A stretch of DNA of 60,706 nt from Acidobacteria bacterium Ga0077553. GTDB lineage: Bacteria; Acidobacteriota; Terriglobia; Bryobacterales; Bryobacteraceae. Position 1 is the stretch's first letter. Each line of letters starts with the position of its first letter. The DNA lies in the NCBI GenBank assembly GCA_001464575.1, contig LNFE01000266.1, positions 1 through 60,706 of the forward strand, given 5' to 3'. Below are positions 32,816 through 42,265 of this stretch, one piece after another. The notes beneath the pieces were generated by a model. The model searched no databases, was not told the DNA's origin, and saw only the letters and a list, made by a program, of their open reading frames with translations. A program made the translations under genes and the position numbers.

Positions 32816-33244
32816 ATGGAGTTTGCCCGGCAGTTTCGGATTCTAGCGACGGCGATGATTCGGGAGAGAGCAGCCGGGACACCGACGCGGAATGTTCTGG
32901 GGCGGGTGATGACGGCGGCCGATGCCGGTGTCGCGGCTTGTGTGGAGTTGCTGGTCGAGTTCATCCCCGAGGACCGGAAGATGTTTGCGGGCAAGGGGTA
33001 TTCGGCGAGCGCGGCGCGGACGCTGAAGCGGGCGGCGCTGAACTATGGGCAGGAGGACCGGATCCGGCGGCGGGTGGTGAAGATGCTGCTAGCGGGGAAT
33101 GTGCCGCACGAGTTTAAGGAATATGCCAAGTTATTGCGGCGGGTGGGGTTAGGGGAGTGGGGTCCGGTGATTGAACGGGAGGCTCCAGTGGAGAATCCGT
33201 GGGTGGCGCGTTATGTACGGTATTTCCGTCTCCACGCGAAGTAG
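32816..33244 (+). CDS. Hypothetical protein, small and basic, helical
   Basis: This 142-residue protein is not recognised. It is rich in Arg, Lys, Ala and Val, with likely helical segments (FARQFRILATAMIRERAAG, AACVELLVEFIPEDRKMFAGKGYSASAARTLKRAALNYG, EDRIRRRVVKMLLAGNVPHEFKEYAKLLRRVGLG). No signal peptide or membrane helix is present. A purine-rich site (AGGCGGAG) sits about 9 nt before the ATG. It diverges from the ECF sigma gene, 97 nt between starts, and its last 34 nt overlap the convergent membrane-protein gene. Confidence 0.6.
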   Translation: MEFARQFRILATAMIRERAAGTPTRNVLGRVMTAADAGVAACVELLVEFIPEDRKMFAGKGYSASAARTLKRAALNYGQEDRIRRRVVKMLLAGNVPHEFKEYAKLLRRVGLGEWGPVIEREAPVENPWVARYVRYFRLHAK

Positions 33245-34182
33245 GCGATCGGGGAGAGAAGGCCCAGGAAGAGGAGGGAGAGGGCCCAGGCGCGGTCGGC
33301 GTTGCCTTCCCAGTGGGAGTGGGCACCAATGTAGCCGAGCATGGCAGCGAGGGCGGCGGGCCAGAGGGTGTGAAGGAGGCGGTGACCAGGCGGGAGCAAT
33401 TCCTGGATCACGATGGCGGCGGGGAGCATGGGCCAGGCAGTCGAGAGATTGATGGCAGCGAAATACCACTCCTCGAGTCCAGCCGGCGGGAGAAGCGCCC
33501 AGGTGAAGCCAAGATACAGCTTCGAGCGAGCATGCAGCTCCCAACCCGCGTTCAGTGCCGCCATTGCGGTGGCGCAGGAGAAGCTCAAAGGGAGCCCAAC
33601 GCCAGAGAGTCCCGTGAGCCAGATCGTTTTCCTTTCCGCGGTCCTTCTGCCAATCATCCAGGCCAACGGAAGCGCGGGCGCTGCCGCGAGCAGCAGTTCC
33701 AGAATCAACTCTCCGCCCCATTGCATGCGCGGCATATGACCGTTGGGAACCGTCCAGTAGCCGAGTCCCTCGCGCTTATCGTAGAGAGCCCAAAGGAGCA
33801 GCACCAGCCCGCAAGCGAGAAAGAGCAGGGCGAGGACGCGGCGCAGCGGTGCGATTCCGGCGGCGACCAGAATTCCCAGGATAATGAGACCGGCGGGGTA
33901 GTCGAGCCGGAACGCCAAGAGGCCGATCACCAGCAGATTGCCCAGGATGATCCAAAGATCCAGGCCGGACGACAACCATTGGGGCGGGCGCCAATGGGCA
34001 GCGAGAGTGGCGGGGCCGACGTGGCAGATGACGGTCGCCGCGATAGCAGCGAAGCCCAGTTGCAGCCCGAAGTCATCGGGGCTGGCGTAGGCCGTGACCC
34101 GTTCCCAGACTGGGAAGTTGAGGAACAAGAGCGCCTCCAGAACGACCAGGAGCGAGATGTTGGCTGGCGCGGGGGAGAGCAT
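33211..34182 (-). CDS. Polytopic membrane protein of unknown function
   Basis: This 323-residue protein has about nine hydrophobic helices (for example ISLLVVLEALLFLNFPVW, AAIAATVICHVGPATLA, LWIILGNLLVIGLLAF, VLALLFLACGLVLLLWAL, ELILELLLAAAPALPLAWMIG, AWALSLLFLGLLSPIAYF). A conserved-looking GLEEWYFAAINLSTAWP lies between helices. The ATG at 34182 lies 1 nt after the nitrilase-family stop, so the two are probably co-transcribed. Weak resemblance to integral membrane proteins in lipid or apolipoprotein modification is not enough to name a family. Confidence 0.65.
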   Translation of the reverse strand: MLSPAPANISLLVVLEALLFLNFPVWERVTAYASPDDFGLQLGFAAIAATVICHVGPATLAAHWRPPQWLSSGLDLWIILGNLLVIGLLAFRLDYPAGLIILGILVAAGIAPLRRVLALLFLACGLVLLLWALYDKREGLGYWTVPNGHMPRMQWGGELILELLLAAAPALPLAWMIGRRTAERKTIWLTGLSGVGLPLSFSCATAMAALNAGWELHARSKLYLGFTWALLPPAGLEEWYFAAINLSTAWPMLPAAIVIQELLPPGHRLLHTLWPAALAAMLGYIGAHSHWEGNADRAWALSLLFLGLLSPIAYFAWRRKYRT

Positions 34183-34183
34183 G

Positions 34184-34933
34184 CTATTCGATGGGTCTAT
34201 AGCGGCGGGCGAGGAGCCCGGTGGCTTTGGCAAGGTCGAGGTCGGCGAGTAGGAGGCTGTGTTCGCCAGAGGGATTGCTGGCAATCACGGTGCCGTCCGG
34301 AGCGGCGACAGCGGAGTGGGTCGGCGCGCCGGGGAAGGCGTAGTTCACTGTGGCGAAGTAGCAGGTGTTCTCCGCCGCTCGGCAGGCAACGGCGCTTTGG
34401 TGAAAGGACGCGGTGGGGCTGGGCGCATGGTACTGCTGATGGAAGACCACATGCGCGCCGTGGCGGGCGGCCCAGCGCACCGTCTCCGGATAGCGCCATC
34501 CTTCGTGGCAGATCGTGACGCCGAAGGTTAGAGGTCCGGCGTGGAAGAGTTGACGGCCAGCGGCGGGCGTATAGAGGCCCTCTTCGGAGGGGTCGATTTG
34601 CACCTTGTCCTGGAAGCCGGCGCGGGTACCGTCCGAGTTCAGCACGAGCGCGGTGGCAAAGAGGGCGTCGCCTTCGAGGCGTTCGGTTCCGAGGATGACA
34701 GTAATCTTTGCGCGGGCCGCTGCGGCGGCGAGCGTGGTCCAGGTGGATTCGAGGAACTGGGGGGCGGGAGGAGGAACGGCGCGGGAAGGGTCGCGGTAAC
34801 CGGGGAGGTAGCACTCGGGGAAACAGAGGACGTGGGCTTGGGCTTGCGCAGCCTGCGCGATGGCTTGCTCGGCGAGGGCGACCGATTCAGCGGGAGAGGC
34901 GGCGAAGGGGAGGGTCGCCAGAGCGATACGCAT
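34184..34933 (-). CDS. Carbon-nitrogen hydrolase (nitrilase superfamily)
   Basis: This 249-residue amidase-like enzyme has the full catalytic triad: Glu after AEQAIAQAAQ in the VLCFPECYLPGY region, Lys in FQDKVQIDPSEEG, and Cys in FGVTICHEGWRYPE. The sandwich-fold strands are typical (RIALATLPFAAS at the N terminus, VIASNPSGEHSLLLADLDL near the end). It probably hydrolyses an amide or carbamoyl substrate; the exact branch (amidase, omega-amidase or N-carbamoylase) is not clear. It is followed 1 nt later by the polytopic membrane protein gene. Confidence 0.87.
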   Translation of the reverse strand: MRIALATLPFAASPAESVALAEQAIAQAAQAQAHVLCFPECYLPGYRDPSRAVPPPAPQFLESTWTTLAAAAARAKITVILGTERLEGDALFATALVLNSDGTRAGFQDKVQIDPSEEGLYTPAAGRQLFHAGPLTFGVTICHEGWRYPETVRWAARHGAHVVFHQQYHAPSPTASFHQSAVACRAAENTCYFATVNYAFPGAPTHSAVAAPDGTVIASNPSGEHSLLLADLDLAKATGLLARRYRPIE

Positions 34934-34956
34934 AGCCAGGATTACAGTTTAAAGCG

Positions 34957-34981
34957 GGACGGCCGGAGGCCGGCCGTCCCA
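34957..34981 (-). terminator. Perfect GC-rich hairpin after the DUF1559 gene
   Basis: An 11-bp perfect inverted repeat (GGGACGGCCGG / CCGGCCGTCCC) with a 3-nt loop lies 9 nt after the DUF1559 stop and 24 nt before the next start on the same strand. The following minus-strand bases GCTTTAAACTG give only a weak U-tract, so termination may be inefficient. It could also be a dispersed intergenic palindrome. Confidence 0.6.
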
Positions 34982-34990
34982 ATGTTCTGC

Positions 34991-36061
34991 CTAATGGTGG
35001 GTCCGCAGAGACACCTGATACGGAAACTGAACTTGAGCGCCAAGGCGGAGTGTTTCCGCGCCCACAGGGCTGAGCAATGACGCCGGAAGCGAGGCAATGC
35101 TTTGGAGGTAGGCCGTCAGGGCAGCTTCCTCCGCCGGCCGGTTCTGCTGCTCACGGGCCAAATCAGCGGCGGTGAGGAATCGGCCGTTGAAGTGCGCGGT
35201 CGGGGCATCAGCGATGAAGTGCGACGTGAGGCCGATGAGACTGGGGTAGTCAAACAGCGCCGTAGCGGAGGGTGGATTTGGTCCGAGGGACACGAGAGTG
35301 ATACCGGGGCGAGTCTCCCACTTTTCGCCGTAGGCGCCGAGTTGGAGGTCGGCCTGGAGGGAGGTCCAGAAGCCATTGACGATGGCGGCGAGGGTGGGGT
35401 CGTTCCAAGAGACCTTACCCATGCTTTGGCCAGCTGAGCCAAGCGAGACGCGGCCGTCGGGGCCTCTCATAGCTTGAAAGGCTTCGCCGATCGCATTCGG
35501 GCGGCTGAGCGCGGGACGGATGGCGCCAGTGAGTTCGGCTCGCTCGTCATTGGTGGCGAGAAGGCCGATCAACCGCGCGATGGCAGAGACGCCGCTGGCG
35601 TTAATCTTGACGAACATGTCGGCGCGGGCTTGGTCGGCGCCGGGCGCGGGGGACCAGGATACGGTTAGCTTGCCATCCGGGGTGCCGGTGGCCCGGGCGA
35701 TCTCGGCGCCGGTGACGCCGGGGAGCGGGTTCATGGCGATGGTCCAGCTGCGGCTGTCGCCTTGGTAGGACGAGGCTTTGAAGCCGTCAACATCGCCGTT
35801 GGCGGGAAGGCCCGCGGCTTGTAGAGCGGCGGCAAGGGTGGTGGGGTAAGCACGGGACTGGTTGTGGTAGTTGTGCAGCGCCAAGCCCATTTGCTTGAGG
35901 TTGTTGGCGCAGTTTATTTTTGCTGCAGCTTCGCGGACCTTCTGGACGGCGGGAAGAAGCAAGCCGATCAGGATGGCGGCCGTCGAGATGACGACGAGCA
36001 GTTCGATGAGGGTGAAGCCGGATTCCCGCGAAGGGCGGCCGGTTTTTGCAGTGGTGTTCAT
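34991..36061 (-). CDS. DUF1559-like protein with type IV prepilin/pseudopilin leader
   Basis: This 356-residue protein begins with a class III prepilin signal: a basic leader, then [33 protein letters not shown], with Glu at position 5 of the mature protein. It is followed by [28 protein letters not shown], the H-x-Y-H pattern typical of DUF1559 proteins. The rest of the C-terminal region is not recognised. A prepilin peptidase would process it and it may join a type II/IV filament, but no pilus genes are nearby. DUF1559 proteins occur in large numbers in planctomycetes; function unknown. A GC-rich hairpin follows the gene. Confidence 0.85.
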   Translation of the reverse strand: MNTTAKTGRPSRESGFTLIELLVVISTAAILIGLLLPAVQKVREAAAKINCANNLKQMGLALHNYHNQSRAYPTTLAAALQAAGLPANGDVDGFKASSYQGDSRSWTIAMNPLPGVTGAEIARATGTPDGKLTVSWSPAPGADQARADMFVKINASGVSAIARLIGLLATNDERAELTGAIRPALSRPNAIGEAFQAMRGPDGRVSLGSAGQSMGKVSWNDPTLAAIVNGFWTSLQADLQLGAYGEKWETRPGITLVSLGPNPPSATALFDYPSLIGLTSHFIADAPTAHFNGRFLTAADLAREQQNRPAEEAALTAYLQSIASLPASLLSPVGAETLRLGAQVQFPYQVSLRTHH

Positions 36062-36145
36062 GATGATTCTCCTGTGGAACCGGGGCGGTAATTCGGGATC
36101 CCGCTGGGCTCACCGGGATAGGGTGAGATTCGATGGAGAATTCCG

Positions 36146-36950
36146 TCAGGGGAAAATGATATAGGCGCGGGTATGGCGATAGTGGCGGGTGAGGCTGGGG
36201 TCGCCGGTGACGCAGATGGCGGTATCTAGGGCGTCGGCGATGAGGCCCGTGGGGGCGATGGCGGTGACCTGGCGGGGCGTCGAGAGAGGCCGGCGGGTGC
36301 GGGGGTCGAGGATGTGGGAGTAGCGCTGGCCGTCAATGACGGTGTACTGCTCGGCGTCGCCGGCAGTGGAGACTGCGGCGTGCTTGAACGTGACCGCAGA
36401 CGATGTCGCCGCTGATGGCGATGAGGGCGCGGGGGAGGCCGAGCGCCTTTAGCGCTTCGTCGGCGATGTAGCCTTTGCCGAGGCCGCCGGCGTCGAGGCG
36501 GATGCCGGGGTCGTCGAGCCAGGCGGTGTTGCCTTTGAGGTGAAGATGCTGGTAGCCAGAGGGCAGGTTAGCGGGCGGGAAGGTCTTGGTCTGCCGCCAA
36601 TGGCGGATCAGCGCTCCGGCGGTGATGTCGAAGGCGCCTTGGGTTCGTTGCGCTACCTGCTGGGCGGTGTGGAGAACACGGGAGAGTTCGGGGGAGACGG
36701 GGCGGGGCGTGGTCGAGATCTGATTGAGTTCAGAGTGGGGAAGGTAGTCCGAGAGGATCTGGTTCAGGGCCGCGATGCGGGCATAGGCGCGGCGGAAGGC
36801 CGCGCGGGCCTCGTCGACATTGCGGGCATAGGCCGTGATGCCGACGAGGGTGCCAAGATGCGGCTCCACCGCTTCGAACCGTTCGAGCGCCGGGGCGGCG
36901 CTACTCGCGCTCGACGCCGTTATTCCAATAACGAAACATCTGCGCAGCAC
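36146..36950 (-). pseudogene. apbE: FAD:protein FMN transferase (ApbE), frameshifted with internal deletion
   Basis: ApbE attaches FMN to threonines of exported flavoproteins. The first frame (36950 to about 36395) encodes a signal-like leader, HLGTLVGITAYA, LNQILSDYLPHSELNQI, GAFDITAGALIRHW, RLDAGGLGKGYIADEAL and ISGDIV. Near 36390-36400 the reading shifts by one frame and continues as KHAAVSTAGDAEQYTVIDG, RYSHILDPRTRRPL, TAIAPTGLIADALDTAICV, to a stop at 36146. About 20-30 residues expected between SGDI and KHAA are missing. A deletion not divisible by three therefore broke the gene, although a sequencing error adding to a real deletion cannot be excluded. The GTG start lies inside the upstream gene's end. 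Confidence 0.75.
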
Positions 36951-38121
36951 TGGGAACCTTCAGCGGACGGACGAGGCGGAAGCCGAGGAACTGCGCATCG
37001 GTGAGATACCAGATGGACTTGGGCAACTGCGGATCCTGCATCTTCCACTGCGGGTCGGACCAGATGCGCTGGCCGCAGCCGAGTTTTTCGGCCGGATCGG
37101 ACCAGGCGCCACCCTTCGCTACGTGGGGATAGGGTTTGGTCGAGACGATGTAGCCTTCCGGTGGCAACGGCTTGCCGTAGGCCTTCTCGTCGTACTGGTC
37201 GAGCGTCCATTCGGCGACGTTGCCGAGCATGTCGTAGATGCCGAGCTTGTTCGGCTTCTTCTTGCCGACCTGCTCGTACTTCTCGGGCGCGTTGTCGGTG
37301 TACCAGGAGCGCTCGTTGATGGGCGTTGCTTCGGTGTCGCCGAGGCGGCAGGCGTGCTCCCATTCGGCCTCGGTGGGCAGGCGGTAGAACTGGCCGGTTT
37401 TGGCCGAGAGCCACTGGGCGTACTTGTTCGCCGCATGCTGGGTCATCGAGATGGCCGGGTAGCCGTTGATGCCCATGCCGAACGACATTTCGACGTACGG
37501 CTTGGTGGGGCGGGAGATGGCTTCCACCACGGGATTTTCGCCGCGGACTTCGTTGGCGAGATTCTGGAACATGAAGAGGCGGTACTCGTCCCAGGTGACT
37601 TCGCGGGCGGCCATCCAGAAGGGACCGACCTTGGCATCGCCGGGGACGGGCAGCATTTCAAACTCGACGGTGGAGTTGGGGATGGTGCGCTTGTAGGGCT
37701 TCAGTTCGGTGGCCTGCTCCATCTTCGGATGGATACGGGCGACGAGGGCTTGGTCGTCCTTGACTTTGGGGACCGGAAGCTTGAGGGTGAGGGTTTCCGG
37801 CCACGGGGCGCCGGCGGCGATCCAGGCTTTGAGGATGGCGCGCTGGGCCGCGGGGATCTGTTGGCCGCCGGGCGGCATGGCGAGCGAGGTGCCGGGCGCG
37901 AGTTCCGTCGTCGTGTACAGCAGGGACTTGGCGGGGTCGCCGGGGACGAGCGCCGGACCGCGCGTGCCGCCTTTAAGGGCGGCGGCGCGGGTGTGGAGCC
38001 GAAGGCCGGAGAGGCCCCGTTCGGCTCCGTGACAGGAGAGGCACTGCTGCTCCAGGACCTGGCCGAACTCGGGCGTCTGTGCCAAGGCGAGGAGCGGGAG
38101 GAAGAAGAGACTCAGTCGCAT
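36901..38121 (-). CDS. Cytochrome c domain fused to SUMF1 (formylglycine-generating-enzyme-like) domain
   Basis: This 406-residue exported protein has a signal peptide (MRLSLFFLPLLALAQ). A planctomycete-type cytochrome c domain follows with heme motif CLSCH, and GDPAKSLLYTTTELAPG, MPPGG and LKAWIAAGAPWP. The SUMF1-like domain begins at about residue 150 and includes REVTWDEYRLF, RLPTEAEWEHACR, IYDMLGNVAEWTLDQY and FLGFRLVRP. True formylglycine-generating enzymes need a Cys pair that I do not see, so a structural or other catalytic role is more likely. It is coupled (TAATG) to the upstream Gfo/Idh gene, and its end overlaps the broken apbE. Confidence 0.85.
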   Translation of the reverse strand: MRLSLFFLPLLALAQTPEFGQVLEQQCLSCHGAERGLSGLRLHTRAAALKGGTRGPALVPGDPAKSLLYTTTELAPGTSLAMPPGGQQIPAAQRAILKAWIAAGAPWPETLTLKLPVPKVKDDQALVARIHPKMEQATELKPYKRTIPNSTVEFEMLPVPGDAKVGPFWMAAREVTWDEYRLFMFQNLANEVRGENPVVEAISRPTKPYVEMSFGMGINGYPAISMTQHAANKYAQWLSAKTGQFYRLPTEAEWEHACRLGDTEATPINERSWYTDNAPEKYEQVGKKKPNKLGIYDMLGNVAEWTLDQYDEKAYGKPLPPEGYIVSTKPYPHVAKGGAWSDPAEKLGCGQRIWSDPQWKMQDPQLPKSIWYLTDAQFLGFRLVRPLKVPSAAQMFRYWNNGVERE

Positions 38122-39386
38122 TAGAGGAACTTGGTGCGGCCGGGGAGCGGCATCGGTTCGTTCTGGACGGTGCCAGACCATTCGACTTTGTCGGGGAAGA
38201 TGCGGTGCTGGGAGGCCATGAGCTGATCCCAGGTGATCTGCTGGCCGGTGTAGGCGGCCATGCGGCCCATGATGCCTAGGAGGGTCGACGTGCACATGCG
38301 TTCGCCGTCGTTGAGCGGGGCGCCTTTGCGGATGCCGGCGAACAGGTCGTCGTGCTCCTTCTGGTACATGTCGTACTTCTGGCCGGAGAAGGTCCAGGGG
38401 TTTTCGCCGACGATGCGGGGGTTGGGCCCGCGGCCGATGATGGCCTGGCCTTTGGTGCCCATGATGTAGTCGGCGTTTTCGTTGTAGCAGCCTTCCATTT
38501 GGCGGTTGGAGACGAAGGCGCGGACGTTATTGGGATAGAGGTAGTTGACCGAGAAGTGGTCGTAGATGTTGCCGCCTTCGGCGGGAATCTGGCGGCCGCC
38601 GGTGGCGACGCAGGAGACGGGGGGCTGGTCGTTGAAGGCCCAGGCGACCTTGTCGACGGTGTGGATGGCCTGTTCGACTAGCGAATCGCCGCAGAGCCAC
38701 TGGAAGTTGTACCAGTTGCGGATCTGCCATTCGACGTCGGACATGCCGGCGGGCCGGGTGTCGGCCGGGGGCATGGGCTTCACCGGGTTGGTGTAGTAGG
38801 TGCCGTAGTAGGAGACGATGTCGCCGATGGAACCGCCCTTGATCTTGTTGAACGTTTCGACGATGTAGTTCGAGTAGCGCCAACAGAAGCCGGCCACGAG
38901 GGAGAGGTTCTTCTCCTTGGCCATCTTCGAGGTTTCCATGACGTGGCGGATGCCGGGGACGTCAACGGCCATGGGCTTTTCGCAGAAGACGTGCTTGCCC
39001 TTTTCGATGGCGTAGCGGAGCTGGGCGGGGCGGAAGCCGGGAGGGGTGGCGAGGAGGACGACGTCGACGTCGGAGTTGATGAGCTTTTCGTAGGCATCGA
39101 GGCCGACGAACATATTGGCCTTTTCGACTTTGACTTTGTCGCCGTGGATCTTCTTCAGGCGGTCGACGGACTCGTCGATGCGTTCCTGGAACACGTCGGC
39201 CATGACGGTGAGGTTGGCGAAGTCATCGGCTTTGAGGGCTTGGGAGGCGGCACCGGTGCCGCGTCCGCCGCAGCCGACGAGGCCGACTTTGATGGACTTG
39301 GAGCCCTGGAGGGCGGAGAGGACGGCGGGGGCGCCGAGGATGAGGGCTCCGGACTTCAGGAAGTCACGGCGAGGGTTCTGTTCCAT
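38121..39386 (-). CDS. Tat-exported Gfo/Idh/MocA-family oxidoreductase
   Basis: This 421-residue protein has a twin-arginine leader (PRRDFLKSGALILGAPAVL). The Rossmann core shows VGLVGCGGRGTGAASQAL, VDVVLLATPPGFRP and the EKP motif (VFCEKPMAVD). The C-terminal alpha/beta domain includes DSLVEQAIHTVDKVAWAF, with a likely catalytic His. It resembles periplasmic Gfo/Idh proteins common in planctomycetes and acidobacteria that may act on sugars or glycosides, with a tightly bound nicotinamide cofactor folded before export. ATGs at 39386 and 39392 are both possible. The following cytochrome/SUMF1 gene overlaps by 1 nt, so they may share a pathway. Confidence 0.9.
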   Translation of the reverse strand: MEQNPRRDFLKSGALILGAPAVLSALQGSKSIKVGLVGCGGRGTGAASQALKADDFANLTVMADVFQERIDESVDRLKKIHGDKVKVEKANMFVGLDAYEKLINSDVDVVLLATPPGFRPAQLRYAIEKGKHVFCEKPMAVDVPGIRHVMETSKMAKEKNLSLVAGFCWRYSNYIVETFNKIKGGSIGDIVSYYGTYYTNPVKPMPPADTRPAGMSDVEWQIRNWYNFQWLCGDSLVEQAIHTVDKVAWAFNDQPPVSCVATGGRQIPAEGGNIYDHFSVNYLYPNNVRAFVSNRQMEGCYNENADYIMGTKGQAIIGRGPNPRIVGENPWTFSGQKYDMYQKEHDDLFAGIRKGAPLNDGERMCTSTLLGIMGRMAAYTGQQITWDQLMASQHRIFPDKVEWSGTVQNEPMPLPGRTKFL

Positions 39387-39421
39387 ACCCATTAGAATAT
39401 ACCGGCACCCAGAGAGTTGCG

Positions 39422-41887
39422 TCATTCCCAACGAAGGGCCGTCGCCGGGTCCACGCGGGCGGCGCGAGCACTGGGCCACCAAGCGGCGAGCAGAGCAGTT
39501 AATGCGAGCACGGCAGCCGTGAGGGCCAGGCTTTGCTGGAGTTGAAGCGCGACGGCGGCCGCAGAGCCCAGGCCGAGGCCGAGGGCCGTCCAGAGCAGGG
39601 CCTGGCGGAGGACGAGGCCGCGAACCTGCGACGGCGTGGCGCCGAGGGCCAGGCGGACGGCGATTTCCCGGGCGCGCCGGGCCACAAGAAAGGCAAGGAC
39701 GCCGTAGAGCCCGATGGCGGCGAGGAGCAGACCGGCGAGGGCGAAGCCGCTCAGCAGGGCCGACTGGAAGCGAGGCTGGGCGGTGAGGGCGTCAATCTTA
39801 CGGGTGAGCGGGTAGATTTCGGCCGGAAGATGAGGATCGAGCTGCCGGAGCTCGTGGCGGACGGCGGCATTGAGTTTGGCGGGGTCGGCGGTGGATTGCA
39901 GCAGGATCTGCGAATGGCCGCGGCCGGCGGAGGGGTGGTGGCGCCGGAGTTCGTAGTATTCCGGGTCGTCCTTTCCGGTGAGCCCCGCGTTGCGCACATC
40001 GGCGACGACCCCGACGATGGGGCGGAAGGGCCCTTCGAAAGCGCGCATCCGTTGGCCGATAGGGTTTCGCTGGGGAAAGAGGCGGCGGGCGAGGGATTCG
40101 CTGATGATGACCAGATCCTCCGGGCCGCGCCGGTCTTCTTCGGTGAAGGCGCGGCCGCGGACCACGGGGATGCCAAGGATGGAGAAGTAGTGCGGCGTGA
40201 TCTGACGGTGGACGACCATGCCCCCGGTGGGGGCGCCGGTGTTCGCGGGGCGGCCTTCCACTTGGAGTGTGGAGAATATGGTGGTCATGAGCCGGCCGTG
40301 CGGCGGCAGGGCATCGGCAAGCGCGACGGCTTGCACGCCGGGGATGGCTGCCAGGCGCTCTTCGAGGGCTTCGAAGAACTGAAGCTGTTGCTCGCGTTGC
40401 GGGTAGCGATCCCGATGGAGGCCCACTTCCGCCACCAGCAGGCCTTCCGGGCGGAGGCCCAACGGGATCTGCAGTTGGGTGATGAGCGACTGGAGCAGGT
40501 TGACGGCCGAGGCCAGCAGGACCACCGTCACGGCGATTTGCGCGACCACGAGGCCGGAGCGGAACCACTGGCCGCGTTGGAGAAGGAGAGGGGCGAGGCC
40601 GAACAGGAGACTGCAGGCGATGGTGATGGCGCTGGCGGCGAGGAGCACCCGAAGGTCAATGGTTGCTTCGGCTAGGCGCGGGATGCCGTTGGGGGCAAAG
40701 TGGGCGAACAGGGCCAGCAGTGCGCGCGCGACGACCAGACCGGCGGCGGTGCCGAGGCCCGCCAGAAGCAGGCTTTCGGTGATCGACTGACGCAGAAGTC
40801 GGCCGTGGCTGGCGCCGATGGCTTGGCGGATGGACCATTCGCGTTGGCGGGCATGGGCGCGCGCCAGCAGCAGGTTGGCGACATTGGCGCAGGCGATGAG
40901 CAGCATCAACCCGACGGCGCCGAGGAGGAGGAGGGCAGAGCGACGGGAGTCCCGGGTTTGGCGGTCGCGGAGCGAGTGGACTTTGAGGGAGACCTCGTTG
41001 CGGAACTGGGGTGGAACGGATTTCAGCGCCTCGGCAAAGAGGGGTTGGAGCTGGTCGCGCGTTTGGGAGGCGGTCTGGCCGGGGCGGAGGCGGCCAAAGG
41101 CGGTGAGGAAGAACATCGCCCGGCTCTGCGAAGTCTGGCGGATCGTCATCCGCTGGAGGAGATCGAAGGGTTGCAAGGTGGGGAGTTCAAAGCCGGGGGG
41201 CAGGACGCCGACGATGCGGACCGGTTGGCGGTTGATCTCGATCGTCTGGTTAAGCAGGCCGGGGTTGGCGGCGTAGCGGGAGAGCCAGAGGTGGTGCGAA
41301 ATCAGGGCGGTTTCGGCGCCGTCGGACTCCTGCAGGTCGCGACCAAGCAGCGGACGGACGCCGAGTGTGGAGAGAAAGTTGTCGTCCACTTGGGCGCAAC
41401 GGTAGCGGACGGGATCGCCACTCGTGAGGTCGCAATCGGTGTTGCCGCGCGTGGCGGTCAGCTGGGTGAGTACCGTTTGCGATTTGCGCCAGGTGAGGTA
41501 GTCGGGACTGAGGAGGAACTCGTTGGTTTCGATGGGCGCGGCCATGCCGAGCCAGACGAGGCGGTCCGGTTCGGCGTAAGGGAGGGGCCGGAAGAGGATG
41601 CGGTCAACGACGGAGAAGACCGCGGTGGAGGCGCCAAGGCCGAGCGCCAAGGTGAGCAAAGCGGCGGCAGTGAACAGGGGGCTATGGCGGAGGCCGCGGA
41701 GGGCGTAGCGGAGGTCCTGCTGGAGGTGATCGAGGTAGACCGGGACGTGGACGGCGCGGACGGCTTCCGAGATTTGCAGGCGGTTGCCGAAGCGGCGACG
41801 GGCTTCGTCGGGCGTTGCGCCGTGGTCGGCGCGGAGGGCGAGGTGAGACTCGAGTTCTTGCTTCCAATCGTCGTCGTGCTTGCTCAT
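39422..41887 (-). CDS. ADOP-family (MacB/FtsX-like) permease
   Basis: This 821-residue permease begins with a short cytoplasmic domain ([30 protein letters not shown]) characteristic of acidobacterial duplicated orphan permeases. A helix ([35 protein letters not shown]) leads to a MacB periplasmic domain and an FtsX block. A second copy of this arrangement follows, giving eight helices in all. Such genes lack their own ATPase and occur in many copies in acidobacterial genomes, almost always behind a PadR gene. Function is not established; export or lipid-related mechanotransmission is assumed by homology to MacB. Overlaps padR by 4 nt. Confidence 0.92.
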   Translation of the reverse strand: MSKHDDDWKQELESHLALRADHGATPDEARRRFGNRLQISEAVRAVHVPVYLDHLQQDLRYALRGLRHSPLFTAAALLTLALGLGASTAVFSVVDRILFRPLPYAEPDRLVWLGMAAPIETNEFLLSPDYLTWRKSQTVLTQLTATRGNTDCDLTSGDPVRYRCAQVDDNFLSTLGVRPLLGRDLQESDGAETALISHHLWLSRYAANPGLLNQTIEINRQPVRIVGVLPPGFELPTLQPFDLLQRMTIRQTSQSRAMFFLTAFGRLRPGQTASQTRDQLQPLFAEALKSVPPQFRNEVSLKVHSLRDRQTRDSRRSALLLLGAVGLMLLIACANVANLLLARAHARQREWSIRQAIGASHGRLLRQSITESLLLAGLGTAAGLVVARALLALFAHFAPNGIPRLAEATIDLRVLLAASAITIACSLLFGLAPLLLQRGQWFRSGLVVAQIAVTVVLLASAVNLLQSLITQLQIPLGLRPEGLLVAEVGLHRDRYPQREQQLQFFEALEERLAAIPGVQAVALADALPPHGRLMTTIFSTLQVEGRPANTGAPTGGMVVHRQITPHYFSILGIPVVRGRAFTEEDRRGPEDLVIISESLARRLFPQRNPIGQRMRAFEGPFRPIVGVVADVRNAGLTGKDDPEYYELRRHHPSAGRGHSQILLQSTADPAKLNAAVRHELRQLDPHLPAEIYPLTRKIDALTAQPRFQSALLSGFALAGLLLAAIGLYGVLAFLVARRAREIAVRLALGATPSQVRGLVLRQALLWTALGLGLGSAAAVALQLQQSLALTAAVLALTALLAAWWPSARAARVDPATALRWE

Positions 41888-42192
41888 TGGGCGAACCTCA
41901 GAAGTTTCGAGACGCCTTTGGCGGTTTGGAGCCAGGACTCCTCGGCTTGGATGAGACGCTTGCGGCCGGCGGGAGTGAGCTTGTAGAACTTGGCCTTACG
42001 GGCGTTGGGGGTGACGCCCCATTCGCTCGAAAGCAACCCCTCTCGCTCCAGGCGATGGAGGGCGGGATAAAGGGACCCTTCCTCAACCGAAAGGAGACCG
42101 GAGGAGGCTTGCTGGATATGCAGCGTGATGCCGAAGCCATGGTTGGCGGCTCGGGCGAGGGTTTTTAGAATCAGGAGTTCGAGTGGTGGCAT
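41884..42192 (-). CDS. PadR-family transcriptional regulator
   Basis: This 102-residue winged-helix regulator matches the short acidobacterial PadR type: [76 protein letters not shown], with a short dimerisation helix. Its stop overlaps the ADOP permease start (ATGA), so the two are co-transcribed. A perfect 20-bp palindrome directly abuts its start codon and is the likely operator for autorepression. Confidence 0.94.
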   Translation of the reverse strand: MPPLELLILKTLARAANHGFGITLHIQQASSGLLSVEEGSLYPALHRLEREGLLSSEWGVTPNARKAKFYKLTPAGRKRLIQAEESWLQTAKGVSKLLRFAQ

Positions 42193-42212
42193 TACCCTAG
42201 TGCTCTAGGGTA
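42193..42212. promoter_or_regulatory. Palindromic PadR operator
   Basis: TACCCTAG-TGCT-CTAGGGTA is a perfect 8-bp dyad with a 4-nt spacer, starting at the base next to the padR ATG. A third half-site, CTAGGG, follows at 42218-42223. PadR proteins bind such dyads over their own promoters. The divergent SDR gene starts 54 nt beyond, so it could be co-regulated. Confidence 0.65.
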
Positions 42213-42265
42213 GAAGTCTAGGGCAGATGACTCTGGGAGTCAAGCGATATACTGCTGGGAGAGTT

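Noticed and set aside
32719-32994. Longer N terminus for the ECF sigma factor
   Set aside because: The extension is low-complexity Arg/Pro-rich and overlaps the divergent gene; the GTG at 32718 gives normal ECF length.
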